From contig BFEA01000013.1 of the NCBI GenBank assembly GCA_003427395.1, positions 2,340,432 through 2,404,431 of the forward strand: a DNA stretch of 64,000 nt, in the 5' to 3' direction. Both the position numbers and the translations under genes were made by a program. This document shows positions 12,647 through 23,224 of this stretch, piece by piece. Every line of letters starts with the position of its first letter. Within the stretch, counting starts at the first letter, position 1. The stretch comes from Chara braunii. Its lineage: Eukaryota; Streptophyta; Charophyceae; Charales; Characeae. The notes beneath the pieces are model-generated. The model worked only from the letters and a program-made list of their open reading frames with translations, had not been told where the DNA came from and did not search any database.

Positions 12647-12726
12647 AGGATTAGCGTTCGATCCTCTATTGGAGTGAGACTTAGTTAGGATTAGCGCTCG
12701 ATCCTCTATCGGAGTGAGACTTAGTT
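12647..12726. repeat. 40-bp tandem duplication
   Basis: Two 40-bp units starting AGGATTAGCG at 12647 and 12687 and ending GGAGTGAGACTTAGTT, with two mismatches. Confidence 0.9.
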
Positions 12727-13007
12727 GGGTATGGCGAATTGCTCGCCAACTCGTGAGTACTCTTATTTTCTTTCCTCTGGGGAGGGACGAGCGGATCCCG
12801 TCTTAAAGAGGTATTGCTTTTTAGATTATTAGTCGGACGTTGGTCCTGAGCCTGGAATTCGAGGTCCTTGTCCAGGACATCCCAGGCTCTGGTACAGCAC
12901 AAAAGGGTTTCCCCTTTGAGACGGACCTACGCCTCTTGCTTATCGTCACCCACTGCCTAAAAGACAGGGGCGCCGCAAGGGCCGCACAACTTATCCTTCA
13001 GCCATGT

Positions 13008-13057
13008 AATATTGTGAAGGGTTCCAATATCGTGAAGGAGGAACCCTTCACGATATT
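13008..13057. repeat. direct-plus-inverted repeat able to form two alternative hairpins
   Basis: The arm at 13026-13038 (AATATCGTGAAGG) is perfectly complementary to 13045-13057. An upstream near-copy at 13008-13025 is complementary to 13040-13057 at 17 of 18 positions. The two pairings compete for the same right arm. No gene adjoins it, so a regulatory role is only a possibility. Confidence 0.8.
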
Positions 13058-13733
13058 TTGCGTCCGACACTTGAGTGTCGTAGGCAATCCCGAAGCCCAT
13101 GAGAGGTTGCGTGGATGTGGGTAACACATGAACCGCCACCATGACAGCAGATCAAGTGAGTACACATGATTGAGCATTATGTTTCCCTTAGCGCGTGCAT
13201 TCAATTTATGCAACTCTGCGCGGACCTTGCTCAGACACATTGGTCTTCTGAGTTATGGGTCAGGAAGAATGAAAAAGGGACTAGGCTTATTTGTGTGTCT
13301 GAGTTAGTTTGTTTTGTTGCGTGTCGGGTGGTTGAGTTAGGATGTCCTAGTCGACCGACGCTGAAGGAGATCAACGCCCCAACATAACGTTTCGCGTATG
13401 GGTCCGAGTTAGGCATGGACTGTATGCTACAACATACAGGAAACGTCGTCGGCTGGGCCACCTCTGCGATTGCATGCAAAAGCTTCCGTGTGTGGTTTAG
13501 TAGCTCGACGGGGATACGCCTACCCAAGGGATGGTGACAACTCCCACGGGTGGAGGTAAGTTGTACCTCGTGAGACCCTGTCCCGTCGTAGGGACTCAAT
13601 GGAGTTACAACTGGCGAGCTCGGCCAGAACGGCTACGCCGCTTCCCTTTTTCGTGAAGCGACTTGCGAATTCTGCCAATCCTGCGTGATGAGGCCGGGAA
13701 GGTCCCCCTAGCGGGGACCGTGCGCTCGACATC

Positions 13734-14028
13734 GGGTCAGCTATTCGCAGTTAGAGTGAGTGTAGGAAATCTGGATTAGTGTCGGCCTGAAATTGTGCAA
13801 CTTTGCAGATATGTCCCTCGCGAATTTCACCCCTGGCGGATACCACGGTTAACCCTTAGTTGTAGATGCTTGTCTGTTGAAAAAGCATTCGCGTGTGGCT
13901 CGCCAGAGTTGGAAAATTTGGTCACGTAGATCTTGGAAAACAAAATTACGAATGTATCCCTAAATTGTACTATATAGCCTCGCAGACAAACGCAGTAGTC
14001 AAATGAACAAGTCATTGCTGGCTTACCC
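13734..14028 (-). repeat. truncated 3' LTR of gypsy element A
   Basis: This stretch matches 21748-21957, the 5' portion of the 5' LTR of element A, in the same orientation. Shared blocks include CTATTCGCAG, AACTTTGCAGAT, GGCGGATACCACGGTTA and GCCTCGCAGACAAA. It has about 65 extra bases and lacks the rest of the 1081-bp LTR, so the 3' LTR is truncated at its distal end. It stops at an assembly gap. Confidence 0.7.
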
Positions 14029-14110
14029 NNNNNNNNNNNNNNNNNNNNNNNNNNNNNNNNNNNNNNNNNNNNNNNNNNNNNNNNNNNNNNNNNNNNNNNN
14101 NNNNNNNNNN
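14029..14110. other. assembly gap (82 N)
   Basis: Run of N. It lies where the polypurine tract and 3' LTR boundary of element A should be, so its true size may differ. Confidence 0.99.
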
Positions 14111-14130
14111 GGGGAGCGAGGACATCTGAG

Positions 14131-14517
14131 TTAGGGACGTAAACGCGGGGATTGATGAGGGAGTAGTCCCTTCTGAGTTGCCTCGTACCTTAAGACCACG
14201 AACTTCGTTGTCTTGAGAAGTTCCTTCCTTGTGAACCAAGGGTCCTCAGAATAAGGCTGCAAGGAGAACTTCACAAGATATTGCCGATCGGGGCCGACGC
14301 CCCACTCATCCTCAATTGACTCTACCTCATACCCCCGACAAAGTATAGGTGGTGCAAATTGAGGGGGCTGGTCAGGGAATGCATCAACAGGTGTGAAATG
14401 TAACAACTTGGATGCATGGAAGATCGGATAGGTATGCAGATGCAGTGGGACATTAATGGCATAATACGGGCCAAAAGGATCGGAACCCACAGTATCTCGT
14501 ACGTGCCACAGACCCAA
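14131..14517 (-). pseudogene. element A integrase C-terminus and chromodomain
   Basis: The fragment carries the integrase C-terminal barrel (PFGPYYAINVP, then HLHTYPIFHASKLLHF) followed by a chromodomain-like segment (YEVESIEDEWG, then RQYLVKFSLQPYSEDPWFTR) with its aromatic residues. Chromodomains in chromoviruses guide integration toward particular chromatin. The start is cut by a frameshift from the upstream integrase core. The element belongs to the chromovirus branch of Ty3/gypsy. Confidence 0.85.
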
Positions 14518-14561
14518 GTAAGTGGCAACAACTTTGGAGAAATATCCTCTTCCCTTGATAC

Positions 14562-15392
14562 CTATGAGTTGGCAACCCAGACATGGTCGCCGTTACGAAT
14601 GGGGGAAGGACGTCGATGCCGATTAGCTTGTTCAGTCATTGCCTGCTGGGCATTGAACAAGTTGGCACGTGCCCGTTCCACGTCTACTCTCGACCGCCTG
14701 GCGAACTTAGCAGTTCCCAAGAGTCGGGTCAGATCGAGCCTTGTTGATGAGATCATCGAAAGGCTGTCCTGGTTCGCGGCCCCAGTGTAGCCGGTACAGG
14801 GTGAACCCAATTGATGAGTGGACTGAGGTGTTGTACACAAGCTGTGCATGAGACAAGTGGAGATCCCAGTCCTGTTGATCTGGTGAGATGATAGGACGCA
14901 GCGGCTGGAATAGAATCTGGGTCATCACTTCAACCTGTCCATTGGCTTCAAGATGACGACCGGAAGTCCTGTCCAGACGTGAATTCAGGTAAATCTTTGC
15001 AACAGGACTGCCTCTCATTGTTGCAAAATCGTGGATCTTTGTCACTTACTATGGAAGTGGGCGGTCCATGGTGAGTTACCCACCTCTGAGCAAATGTCGC
15101 TCGCATGGCGGAGACCCTAGCCTCTCCTGGCAAGGGGATGAGCTCCGCCTACTTGGAAAACCTGTCAACACCTACCATTACCTGACGCATTCCACGGGGG
15201 TGGTTCTACCCAAGTCTGTAAAGTCAATAGACACAAATTTAGCAGTACCCTCAGGTATGGGTAGGGGTGTGAGCAAGCCAATTGGAGGTCGTCGTTGAAC
15301 CTTGTTCTTCTGACATAGCTCGCAGGTTTCGATATAGCGCAACAGATCACTCCGCATCTCCTTCTAGAAAAAGAGTTGCGACTGGGTTGCAT
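14562..15392 (-). pseudogene. element A integrase core, broken
   Basis: Three overlapping frame-shifted fragments together spell an integrase. The zinc-binding region is degenerate. The second catalytic Asp lies in TSIVSDKDPRF (near 15050). LEANGQVEVMTQ (near 14940) is the usual HxxxNGQxE region with Glu retained and the His changed to a Leu-containing context. The segment LVYNTSVHSSIGFTLYRLHWGREP completes the core. The frame breaks make it non-functional. Confidence 0.8.
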
Positions 15393-15440
15393 AGGACTTT
15401 AAGAACCCAAAGTGACCGCGTCGATCATGACGCTCTGACA

Positions 15441-15754
15441 TTAGCAGTGTTATGAGCGGCTGGTCCTGAGGGATACACAGACGTTCCTCCCCATTGTTGT
15501 AGGTGTACAGCAAGCCTAAACTCAAGGCATAAGCTGGTTCAGAATTGGGATCAGCTTACAGATTCCTCACAATGGGCCCATAAGTCGGATCCTGATATTA
15601 GCAGTGTTTCGAGCGGCTAGTCCTGAGGGATACATAGGCGTTCCTTCCCATTGTTGTAGGTGTACAGCAAGCTTGAACTCAGGGCATAACCAGGTTCAGA
15701 ATTGGGATCTGCTTGCAGATTACTCACAATGGGCCCATAAGTCGGGTCCTGAGG
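15441..15754. repeat. 157-bp tandem duplication inside element A pol
   Basis: Two units start TTAGCAGTGTT at 15441 and 15598 and run to the AAGTCGG(A/G)TCCTGA ends, with about 10 percent differences. The duplication lies in the RNase H-integrase connector and shifts the frame (157 is not a multiple of 3). Confidence 0.9.
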
Positions 15755-16363
15755 CCGAAGTCGGGCAACGGTCTGGCGGATCTCCTCTCCAAAGAAGGGA
15801 GTAGAAGAGATAGCCCGCAAAAGTGTCAGGCATGCGAGAGAGGGCATTGCTACTTTGTTATAGCAGCTCTTCTTGTGTTTCAGTTCAAAGTCAAAGAGAT
15901 CAATGAACTGAATATAGCGTGCCATCCACTGCAAGGTGGAATGATCTGAAAAGATCTTGAAGTGCCTGCCCAGGAGGAAATGTTTCCAATGCTTTAGCGC
16001 GCACACAAGAGCGTACAACTCTTTCTCGTAGTTGTAATCCTGCAACTTTTGGGTCTTTATCTTCTTGCTCATATACTGTATGGGCCGCAGACCAGTCCCA
16101 TCATCCCGTTGAAGTACGACCCCAATACCATATTGACCAGCGTCAGTAGTCAAAATGAATTGCAAAGTGGGGTCAGGAAGCTTCAGTACAGGAGCACGAC
16201 TCAAGGCCTTCTTGATTCGTGTAAATGCCAATTGACAGTCATTGGACCAAAAAAAAAAGTTTTTCTTTGTCAGGTTAGTCAAGGGTGAAGCTACTGCAGA
16301 AAAGTTTTTGACGAACGTTCTGTAGTAGGATGCTAAGCCCATGATGGACCGTACATCCCTCAC
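15617..16363 (-). pseudogene. element A RT thumb and RNase H
   Basis: The longest surviving frame of the element (248 codons). It starts at the RT connection (SIMGLASYYRTFVKNFSAVA, then PLTNLTKK) and runs into RNase H. The motifs LTTDAGQYGIGVVLQRDD (Asp, usually the DAS-type first acidic residue), YEKELYALVCALKHWKHFL (Glu) and FSDHSTLQWM (Asp) are present, so the main acidic residues survive. RNase H removes the RNA strand during reverse transcription. It is separated from the RT palm by a frame break and ends in the 157-bp duplication. Confidence 0.88.
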
Positions 16364-16892
16364 TGTCTGAGGCTAAGGCCAATCTTGAGTTGCAGCAATC
16401 TTTGCTGCTTCAGGGGCCAGACCATCTCCATAAATTACATGACCTAGATAGATGATAGAGGGAACTCCAAAGGAGGATTTCTCTCTGTCAGGTAAAGCTT
16501 GAAGGACTAGAGCTAAATGCTCGCTCCCTTATAGTTTTGCTGAACACCAGGATATCATCCACGTAGACAACCATAAACTTATCCAAGTAAAACCTGAAGA
16601 TGCGGTGCATCTCCGTTTGGAATGTGCCAGGTGCATTACGAAGTCCAAATGGCATCACCAGGTACTAATAAGTGCCATAGCTGGTTTTGAAGGCGGTCTT
16701 ATGGACATCCTCCTCTGCCATCTTGATCTGGTGGTACCCAGATTTGAGATCGACGTTGCTGAACAGGGTACAACCCTGCACCATATACAACAGATGATCA
16801 GTATGAGGAAGAGGCTCGGTACTCTTTCTCATGATCTTGTTGAGACCTCTGTAATCCACACATTCTGAATTCGCCATTCCCTTTGGGAACAA
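16364..16892 (-). pseudogene. element A reverse transcriptase palm, broken
   Basis: Residues of the ORF 16665-16892 give the CVDYRGLNKIM motif, then [16 protein letters not shown] with the first catalytic Asp. In a shifted frame further downstream the sequence reads [12 protein letters not shown] and [13 protein letters not shown], the YVDD catalytic box near 16555-16566. The polymerase motifs are therefore all recognisable, but stops near 16665 and frame changes before RNase H interrupt them. Confidence 0.85.
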
Positions 16893-17359
16893 AGAGGATG
16901 TGCACCGAATTCAGAAGTGTTGGGTCTGATCCAACCCGTGCTGGTCAGGGTCTCAAGCTGCTTTCTGAGCTCATCAAGCTCAGCAGGGGACATCCTGTAG
17001 ATCCGACCCTTTGGAGGGGTCGATCCAGGCCATAGCTCGATGTGATATTTGGTAGGCCAATAGGGTAAACCCACATGTTCCTGCATCTGATCTGCATAGC
17101 TGTCCACAACCTGCTGAACCTCTGAGGGACAGGAAGTAGGAACTGCATCTGTTTGTTTGACCAAGGCCAAAAACAGACATTCATGGTGGTATTGGCGTGA
17201 GAGAGTATAAAACTCTCTTGCTTTCAAAGAGTACCAACTGGCTTTGGGATGGTATTCAACAACCAACATACATTGCTGATACACCCCCTGCTGATTGGGC
17301 AGCTCAACCTTAGGGATCTGCCTGTCGATCCTAGGGTTGGTTGCCTGCAGCCACGACAT
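16829..17359 (-). pseudogene. element A protease-RT linker and RT fingers
   Basis: 176 codons spanning the end of the protease-like region and the N-terminal RT segment, recognised from TPPKGRIYRMSPAELDELRK and LTSTGWIRPNTSEFGAHPL, the standard Ty3/gypsy entry to RT. It overlaps the following RT fragment in another frame. Confidence 0.8.
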
Positions 17360-17384
17360 GGAAAAAACGAGGTCAAAGGGTAGA

Positions 17385-17650
17385 TCAGGGAATATGTAGG
17401 CTGTGTTTTACTTCTTCCCGAGTGTCGAAGGTTGCAGGAATACCACTGACCTTTTCCTTGATTGTGATCGTGGAGGAATCTCCAATATGGACCTCTAAAT
17501 GTTTCTCCAACTTCATTATCTTCAGGTTCATACGCAATTTTTGCACTGCCGTGGGAGACATGGAGTTTCGAGTAGCCCCATAGTCCAATAGACCCTTGAC
17601 CCTAGTCTGGTTGATCAGGCGTTGAAGCAGGACGAGTTCAGATTTGGTTT
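17385..17650 (-). pseudogene. element A aspartic protease remnant
   Basis: The active-site motif appears as LLDYGATRNSMSP, where the family has DSGAT; the Ser is replaced by Tyr. Retroviral-type protease cleaves the gag-pol polyprotein. The flap region that follows is frame-broken, so activity is unlikely. Confidence 0.75.
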
Positions 17651-17858
17651 TCCTTTTTTCCCTTCACTTGAAGGAAGAGGGAAGCAAACATCTGAGCCTC
17701 CTCAAATTCCTGATCGGAGTCATGATCCTTGTATACAAAGGATGTTGTTCCTATGACTCCTAATCGTCGTGGCCTATCTTCTAAAGTAGCTGCAAGTTCA
17801 CCTTCGTTTGAAGATGAAATTGCAGAACTGGGGGGAGTTGCTGCCTCCAGAGACTGGT

Positions 17859-18143
17859 TTAGTTTTTTGGCCTTTGTGAACCGGGGCCTGGCATGTAAGG
17901 GCAGTTCTTCAGAAAATGGTCGCCCTCACATCTCAGGCAGACCCCCTTATCCTTCCTCCTCCTCCAAACCGCTTCCTGGATCCTTAGGTCATGCCAAGGC
18001 ATGGTGAAAGGATTAAGTGGGTCAGCGAGCATTTGGATGTTCGGTCTCTGGGAAGGGGTAGAAGGACGATGCCCCTTATCCTTCCCCTTCTTGCTGCTGG
18101 TTGATGCACTGGTAGCAGGGAACTTACCCGTGAGCACACCCAC
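17859..18143 (-). pseudogene. element A gag zinc knuckle segment
   Basis: Contains CLRCEGDHFLKNCP, a CX2CX3HX4C zinc knuckle (one residue short of the usual CX2CX4HX4C), preceded by a Lys/Arg-rich stretch. It is the nucleic-acid-binding end of gag, placed directly upstream of the protease. Confidence 0.78.
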
Positions 18144-18233
18144 CAGTGCCTCAGCCAGGGCCGTAGCAGTGTCTGCAGCAGGAGGTGAGGCAGTTCCAGC
18201 ACGTGGGCTAGAGTGTGGGGAATCTGCATCACT

Positions 18234-19423
18234 TTATGATCTAGATCCCACATGAACAAAAGCAGCCTTTCCCTTTCTTCTGCCCTTGGGAAAGGACCTC
18301 CTTCTATCTGAAGAAGGGGCTTGGACATGGAGCTTGGCCTCCACATCGAAGGCTGCTCGGCCAATGGACCTCCAATCCCTAAACCCAGAGCTATAAAGCG
18401 CAACACCGAACTTCTCAGGTGCAGCCCTACAAAAATTGGTCAGCAAATCATCATTTGCCATAACCAATTCTGGGGTGGAGGTGAGCTGCTCAAACTCAAC
18501 AAACAAACTCTGGAGTGACCCTGAATAGCACTGCTGACCGAGGCGAGCAATCCGGTCAGCAACCTTGTGTGTCTGCAAATCTTTCTTCCATGGCCTGCAA
18601 AAGTTCGGCCACACCCAGCTCAAAAGTCAGTCTTCCAACATCTTGTTCTGGCTGTTGGATGAGGACGTGGCCCACTTCAGAGCCGGCCCATCCAGCAATC
18701 CCAGAATAGTAGAGACCTTTATCTCCTCAGCACAGGTGAAGCCTCTCAGGTAGGCTCTTGCGCCAGCGGCCCAGTCCCCAACATCCACTTTGGGATCATC
18801 TCCTCTGAACTCGTTGGGGGTTGGGATCTTGGGAAAGATCCGCTGGTCACCGGCTGAGTCGTCAGGGGTCTTGGAGATTGTGGGCTTGGGAGATGGATGT
18901 GATGATGGAGAAAAGGTAGATCGAGAAAGAGAGCTGTGAGGAGAAACATGTGTGGATGGAGGGGGAGTAGTCAGGCCAGCTTGTGGGAGTTGAGCGAGGA
19001 TCTGATCCATCTTAGAGCCGATTTGAGCTTGCTAAGCTTCCACTTTCTTAAGGTGGTCTTCCATCCTCCCCATTCTGTTATCCAGTTAGTGAAATAAGTG
19101 GTGGTTGCTTTGTGGTCTAGATGGATCCACTAAACAATGGATTTATTCACTTCTGAGGTACGTCCATCAGCCTCATGCTTGGCCATCTACTCAACCAGAT
19201 ACGTTCTCCTAAACGCATCCACTGCAGCGTTCTCTTCTTCCGGTTCCTGTTTTTCCAAGGTTGCAGTCAGCTCTTGTTGCTGACGTTTTCTTTTTTTCTC
19301 CTCCTTTATTCTCTACCGAATCTCAGCCAGGGTTGCGGAAGGGCCAAAAGGATGAGAAGAATCACCCTCTTCCTTCTTTAGTTCTGCAACCTTGGGATGA
19401 GGTTGAGCAACCTTGTCAGCCAT
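18234..19423 (-). pseudogene. element A gag core, broken
   Basis: An ATG near 19423 opens a charged coiled-coil N-terminus. After a stop near 19031 the frame continues as MDQILAQLPQAG with a Ser/Pro-rich linker, then the gag core FRGDDPKVDVGDWAAGARAYL and LGLLDGPALKWA. A frame change near 18625 leads into QSLFVEFEQLTSTPELVMANDDLL. This is the capsid-like helical region of Ty3/gypsy gag. Several stops and frame shifts make it a pseudogene. Confidence 0.78.
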
Positions 19424-20857
19424 TTCCCATGTTAGTTCCACAATTGGAGAGATACACCGAAGGAGTCAGTAGCAATTATTTGTTTCCCTGCAATACTACA
19501 GAAATCGCTACCACCTCTGTCAAATTGTAAGTGTGGGTGAATGGGCAACTAACGGTAGGGGTTAGAAGCATTCTTTGGAGCCCAGGCGTCAGTTAGACAC
19601 AGTCCAATATAATCAATCACTCGATTTCCTTTTCACTGGCCCTGGACCATTCTGGAGTTAGTACGGTCAATTCCAGTCATTCCAGAGAGGTCACTAGAAT
19701 TTTAATGCCCGTGATAGTACAATGGCGATCAGCAGGAGAGGTAAGATAGCAGAATACAGATCGTCACCGTCCAAATAAGATTTTGCGAATTATTGAATTG
19801 TCGCACTCCACGACTCAAACTCAATTTCTGACATTGATGACTTGGTCAACCATACCTTTGGGTTCAACGATTTACTGTTTTCATTGTACAAACTCAAAGA
19901 AATCCAGACTGGTGATTTTGCGCTTCATTGACAACTGATAGAAAGGAATTATGACGGACAAATTTATAATTATGATTGAAGACAGGCTCAACGCATAATT
20001 ATAATCTACAGTATGACTACTTTTCTAGTACCGAATTCGCAATTTGAACACACACTGTCAAGCGCAATACTGTCAGGCAGTCCCAGACAAAATTTGAGAA
20101 AAGAGTCGACAGGCACGAAGTTATGAGAGACCGAGATTAGGAAAGAAGATGGCTATGGTTGTCATGCAGTCTGACAATCTATTTCTATACGTACAGTGAC
20201 CGATATTGCAATTCTAACTCCCACCAACTCATACTAATTTGCCACACAAAATTGTGCACGGAACATACTCACTTTAGAGAAACATTGTAGAAGAAGGTGG
20301 AGATATGGCTATGGCAGATTGTCTGCACCACTTCTTGCAGAGGCTGTTCCTCTGAACTCCACGTGCAAAATCTCCTAAAAGTTGTTGATCTTGCAGAGGA
20401 GACTGAGGCGCTTCACTCCAGGGTCTCAGATTCATTGAATCTCGCCAAGTGGCACTTGGTGAAGTAGAGCGCCACCGACACCCTGATTTGCTGCCGCTGA
20501 TAGGGGGCAAGAGTAGCCCAATTCAGTGTTTGATTGGCACTCTAGGCCAATCAATCCCAGCGCAATCCACTGATGCTCCCGCTACTCGGTGCTTCACCAC
20601 CCTCTGACGAATTTCGCATCCCTTAAGGGTCTGGCGAAATCCACCGTCCTTGCCTTTCATGAATTGGGCGCTCTCCTGAAATAGCAATGCCAGATCAGTT
20701 CGATACTGAGCCACAGTAATAACCGCTTGGAAATCTTCTTCTCGCTCGATTCAACACTGAAGAAGATGAATCGCCATGAAGCTTTTTTCCAGAGTCTCCT
20801 CAGAAGAAGAAGATGCCCTTATTGCGCTCAACACGTACTTGTTCCGCTCCGATCCGG
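19424..20857 (-). other. element A 5' leader, non-coding
   Basis: About 1.4 kb lie between the PBS and the gag start. No convincing coding block is visible. On the minus strand AAAGTGAGTATG near 20267 resembles a 5' splice site, so a spliced leader is conceivable but unproven. Confidence 0.55.
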
Positions 20858-20869
20858 GCTCCGATACCA
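20858..20869 (-). promoter_or_regulatory. primer binding site of element A
   Basis: On the minus strand this reads TGGTATCGGAGC, one base off the TGGTATCAGAGC complement of the 3' end of plant initiator Met tRNA. It lies 7 bp inside the 5' LTR end, the expected spacing. Confidence 0.82.
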
Positions 20870-20876
20870 ATTGTTA

Positions 20877-21957
20877 TGAATTTGGTTGTCTGTCGATTTC
20901 AATCAACACTCACACAAGCGATCTTACACGCCCATACATGCATAAGAAGAAGGGGAGAGGAGACAGAGTCACACACTGCTCACAGACAGAATAAGCAGCG
21001 GAAAGCAAAGATGCACAAAGTGTGGAGACAACACACAGTGTTTCTCTCTCTGGCGATGATCCCAACAACCAATCATAAGAGGACACCACAAGAAACACAA
21101 CAGAACGTAACCAAGTTTGAGCCTAGATCGACCACGAATGTTACAAAGTTCTCTCCCAATGTTTACCCACCACTGAAACCTACACTACACCCCAACTCCT
21201 ACACTCTGTTAGTAGCGTCACACTGAAACGGTCTCTCAGAGGCCAGCGCCAACCAGAATGATGGAGGAGGAGGCTAGCGCCAAGTTCCTGATGAAGATGA
21301 AGAGTTTTTGACGTCAAAAGCTGCAGCTATGGATGCAGCGCAACTGTCTCTGCCACACAACAACCTCAGAAGCAGTCCACCCACAAACAGCTGTGTAGAG
21401 CCTCCCTATAGCCCAGAGGATCGCAAGCACCCTCAAGGGTGAGCGCGTGGAGGGAACCCTAGCTATGGCTGTCCTCTGACTAGGGACTTAGGATGCCACC
21501 TGCAGTCAATCGTCACCTTCCTTCCTTTCCTTGGCTCCGCTTATGCATCCTGGCAAAACAAAAGCCACCAGTTTGAAAAGCCCCAACTAGACTGACTCAG
21601 TCCTATTATTAGCTCTAACCTAGACGGACTGGACTGACCGGTACCGTTTCAATTTCGGCCTATACGGCCTCTCCCGACCCGGCTATAGGCTATAGGACCT
21701 GTCTATCAGCGTAGGCCCGTAGGCCTGTCGGTCCTGGTGGTAGCCCGGGTCTGCTATTCGCAGGTAGGGTGACTGTAGGAAATCCGGATTAGTGCCGGCC
21801 TGGAATTCTGCAACTTTGCAGATGTGGCCCTCACGAATTTCCCCACTGGCGGATACCACGGTTAGCCCGTAGTGAAAACAAACTTACGAATCTATCCCTA
21901 CACTGTCCTGTACAGCCTCGCAGACAAATGCAGCAGTCAAATCAGCAAGTCATTGCA
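20877..21957 (-). repeat. 5' LTR of element A
   Basis: 1081 bp, bounded on the minus strand by TGCAATGAC at the start and AAATTCA at the end, the TG...CA ends of an LTR. The end is set by the adjacent PBS and the start by the end of homology with 13734-14028. Confidence 0.75.
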
Positions 21958-22963
21958 CTATTTTGGGTGAGGTCATCTTCTTCGTCGAAGCCCATCCATA
22001 GCTGGGGTTGGGAAATGAAGTTGAAGATCGCACTGCTGCTACTTCACAGCTCTGCAGGAGAGCTTCCACAGGACTGTGAAGCCCAGCCATAGCTGGTGTT
22101 CGGAAACGGAGTTGAAGATCGCACTGCTGCTATTTCGCAGCTTTGCACGAGAGCTTCCACAGGACTGTGTTGTTGGGTTTGGGCGCTGCCATTCTCCATT
22201 TGGCAGCCATATCTGCTGTTCCTCCTCACAAGGAACTTCGTCTTCTTCGAAGTGCTGGATCGGTTGTCTCCTTCTTCATCAGGACTTCCAGCGCTGCACT
22301 TCCGTGCGGGTGCTGATCTGGCGCTGTTATCATTAGGGTTGCTGGTTGTGACAGCTGTGGGGTTACTGCTGCTACGGCAGCCATAACCAGGGGTATGAGG
22401 TGACGAGGAGGAAGAAGAAGACTGCTGCATACTTCGTTGAACACTTGTTTCTGGTTGTTCGGGATTGTTGTAAACGCGGTTGTGATTCTTGGAACAAGTA
22501 CTCTGGATTGATTGGTTGGAGGACGAGGGATTGCAGAATTGAAATTCATTTCTCAATTCTCTGTGTATTTTGAGCTTCCGCTGTGCATATCTTCTCTCCG
22601 GTTTTGTGTGGATTTGCCTCCTTCGAGTCTACTCTGCAATTGCATGCGTGTATGGGAAGGTGTGAATTCGTTGGGGTCAGTGCTCACACCTCTAATTGTT
22701 TCGTCAACTAAACTAATACTTACATGGCATGTAGGGTGGCCATTCATGCACTGTAAGTTCAGTCAATTGTGAACAGATTTCCTGCAGAATCCGATCACAC
22801 GTTGGGCAAAGTCTAGTGGATCTTATGTATCATTGGTTCGCTGGTGTATATTTTGCACAAAGCGTTGAATGGGGAAGTTATGTTCTGGACAGGATGGGAT
22901 AGAGAGTGGATCACTAAGACTGTGTGGGTTGTCAGGACTAAGTGTTAGCTTCTTGTTGTTCAG
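21958..22963. other. region with 91-bp duplication and a serine-rich minus-strand ORF
   Basis: No family is recognised. A minus-strand frame of 170 codons (22044-22556) is rich in Ser, Asn, Gln and Thr with an SSSSSS run; it could be a disordered first exon or chance. The interval also contains the 91-bp duplication listed separately. Confidence 0.35.
21987..22168. repeat. 91-bp tandem duplication
   Basis: Two units beginning GAAGCCCA(T/G)CCATAGCTG at 21987 and 22078. Both contain AGTTGAAGATCGCACTGCTGCTA and end AGAGCTTCCACAGGACTGTG, with several substitutions. Confidence 0.9.
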
Positions 22964-23224
22964 GCGGTGTCTGTAGAAAGGCGAACAGAGAACCTTCTGG
23001 GCATGAAGGCTGATCATTGTAAGGCTTGGATTCAAGAGCTTCAGTGGAAGGAGCATGCACAGGCACAGCGCATAAACGAGCTTAAGAATGACCTTCGGGA
23101 GATTGCTGTGGCAATGAAGAATCAAGGAGCTGTTGGAGTGGATCCTGAGGTGCTGGTGTCAAGGGATCAGGAAAAGGACTGCCTTCTGCAGCGTCTTGCA
23201 GAGGTGCATGAGCAGAGAGATAAG
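22964..23224 (+). CDS. putative host-gene internal exon, coiled-coil protein
   Basis: An open block of exactly 261 bp (87 codons) sits between a pyrimidine-rich acceptor (TTGTTGTTCAG, ending 22963) and a donor (AAG then GTGGGG from 23225), so it is a phase-0/phase-0 exon. The peptide is a strongly helical, charged coiled coil (for example AQRINELKNDLREIAVAMK, then DCLLQRLAEVHEQRDK) with none of the retroelement motifs seen elsewhere. It probably belongs to a host structural or cytoskeletal-type gene, but I do not recognise the family. Neighbouring exons could not be linked with confidence. The frame stays open for about 100 bp past the donor, so a longer exon is possible. Confidence 0.5.

Larger units (their letters stand above)
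11366..13733. other. non-coding stretch, no gene seen
   Basis: Apart from the 40-bp duplication at 12647 and the hairpin at 13008-13057, which are listed separately, nothing here is recognisable. Short ORFs in this interval have no protein-like features. Confidence 0.5.
13734..21957 (-). mobile_element. Ty3/gypsy chromovirus element A, degenerate
   Basis: A full-length-like element on the minus strand: 5' LTR 20877-21957, PBS, a long leader, then gag, protease, RT, RNase H, integrase and chromodomain in the usual Ty3/gypsy order, and a truncated 3' LTR. Every coding block is broken by frameshifts or stops. It is about 8.2 kb long including the gap. The different lengths and many differences of the LTRs imply an old insertion. 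Confidence 0.85.

Noticed and set aside
13734-21957. A CRISPR-like or bacterial array in the repeat-rich areas
   Set aside because: No regularly spaced identical repeats with unique spacers occur anywhere; the tandem repeats abut directly and the context is eukaryotic.
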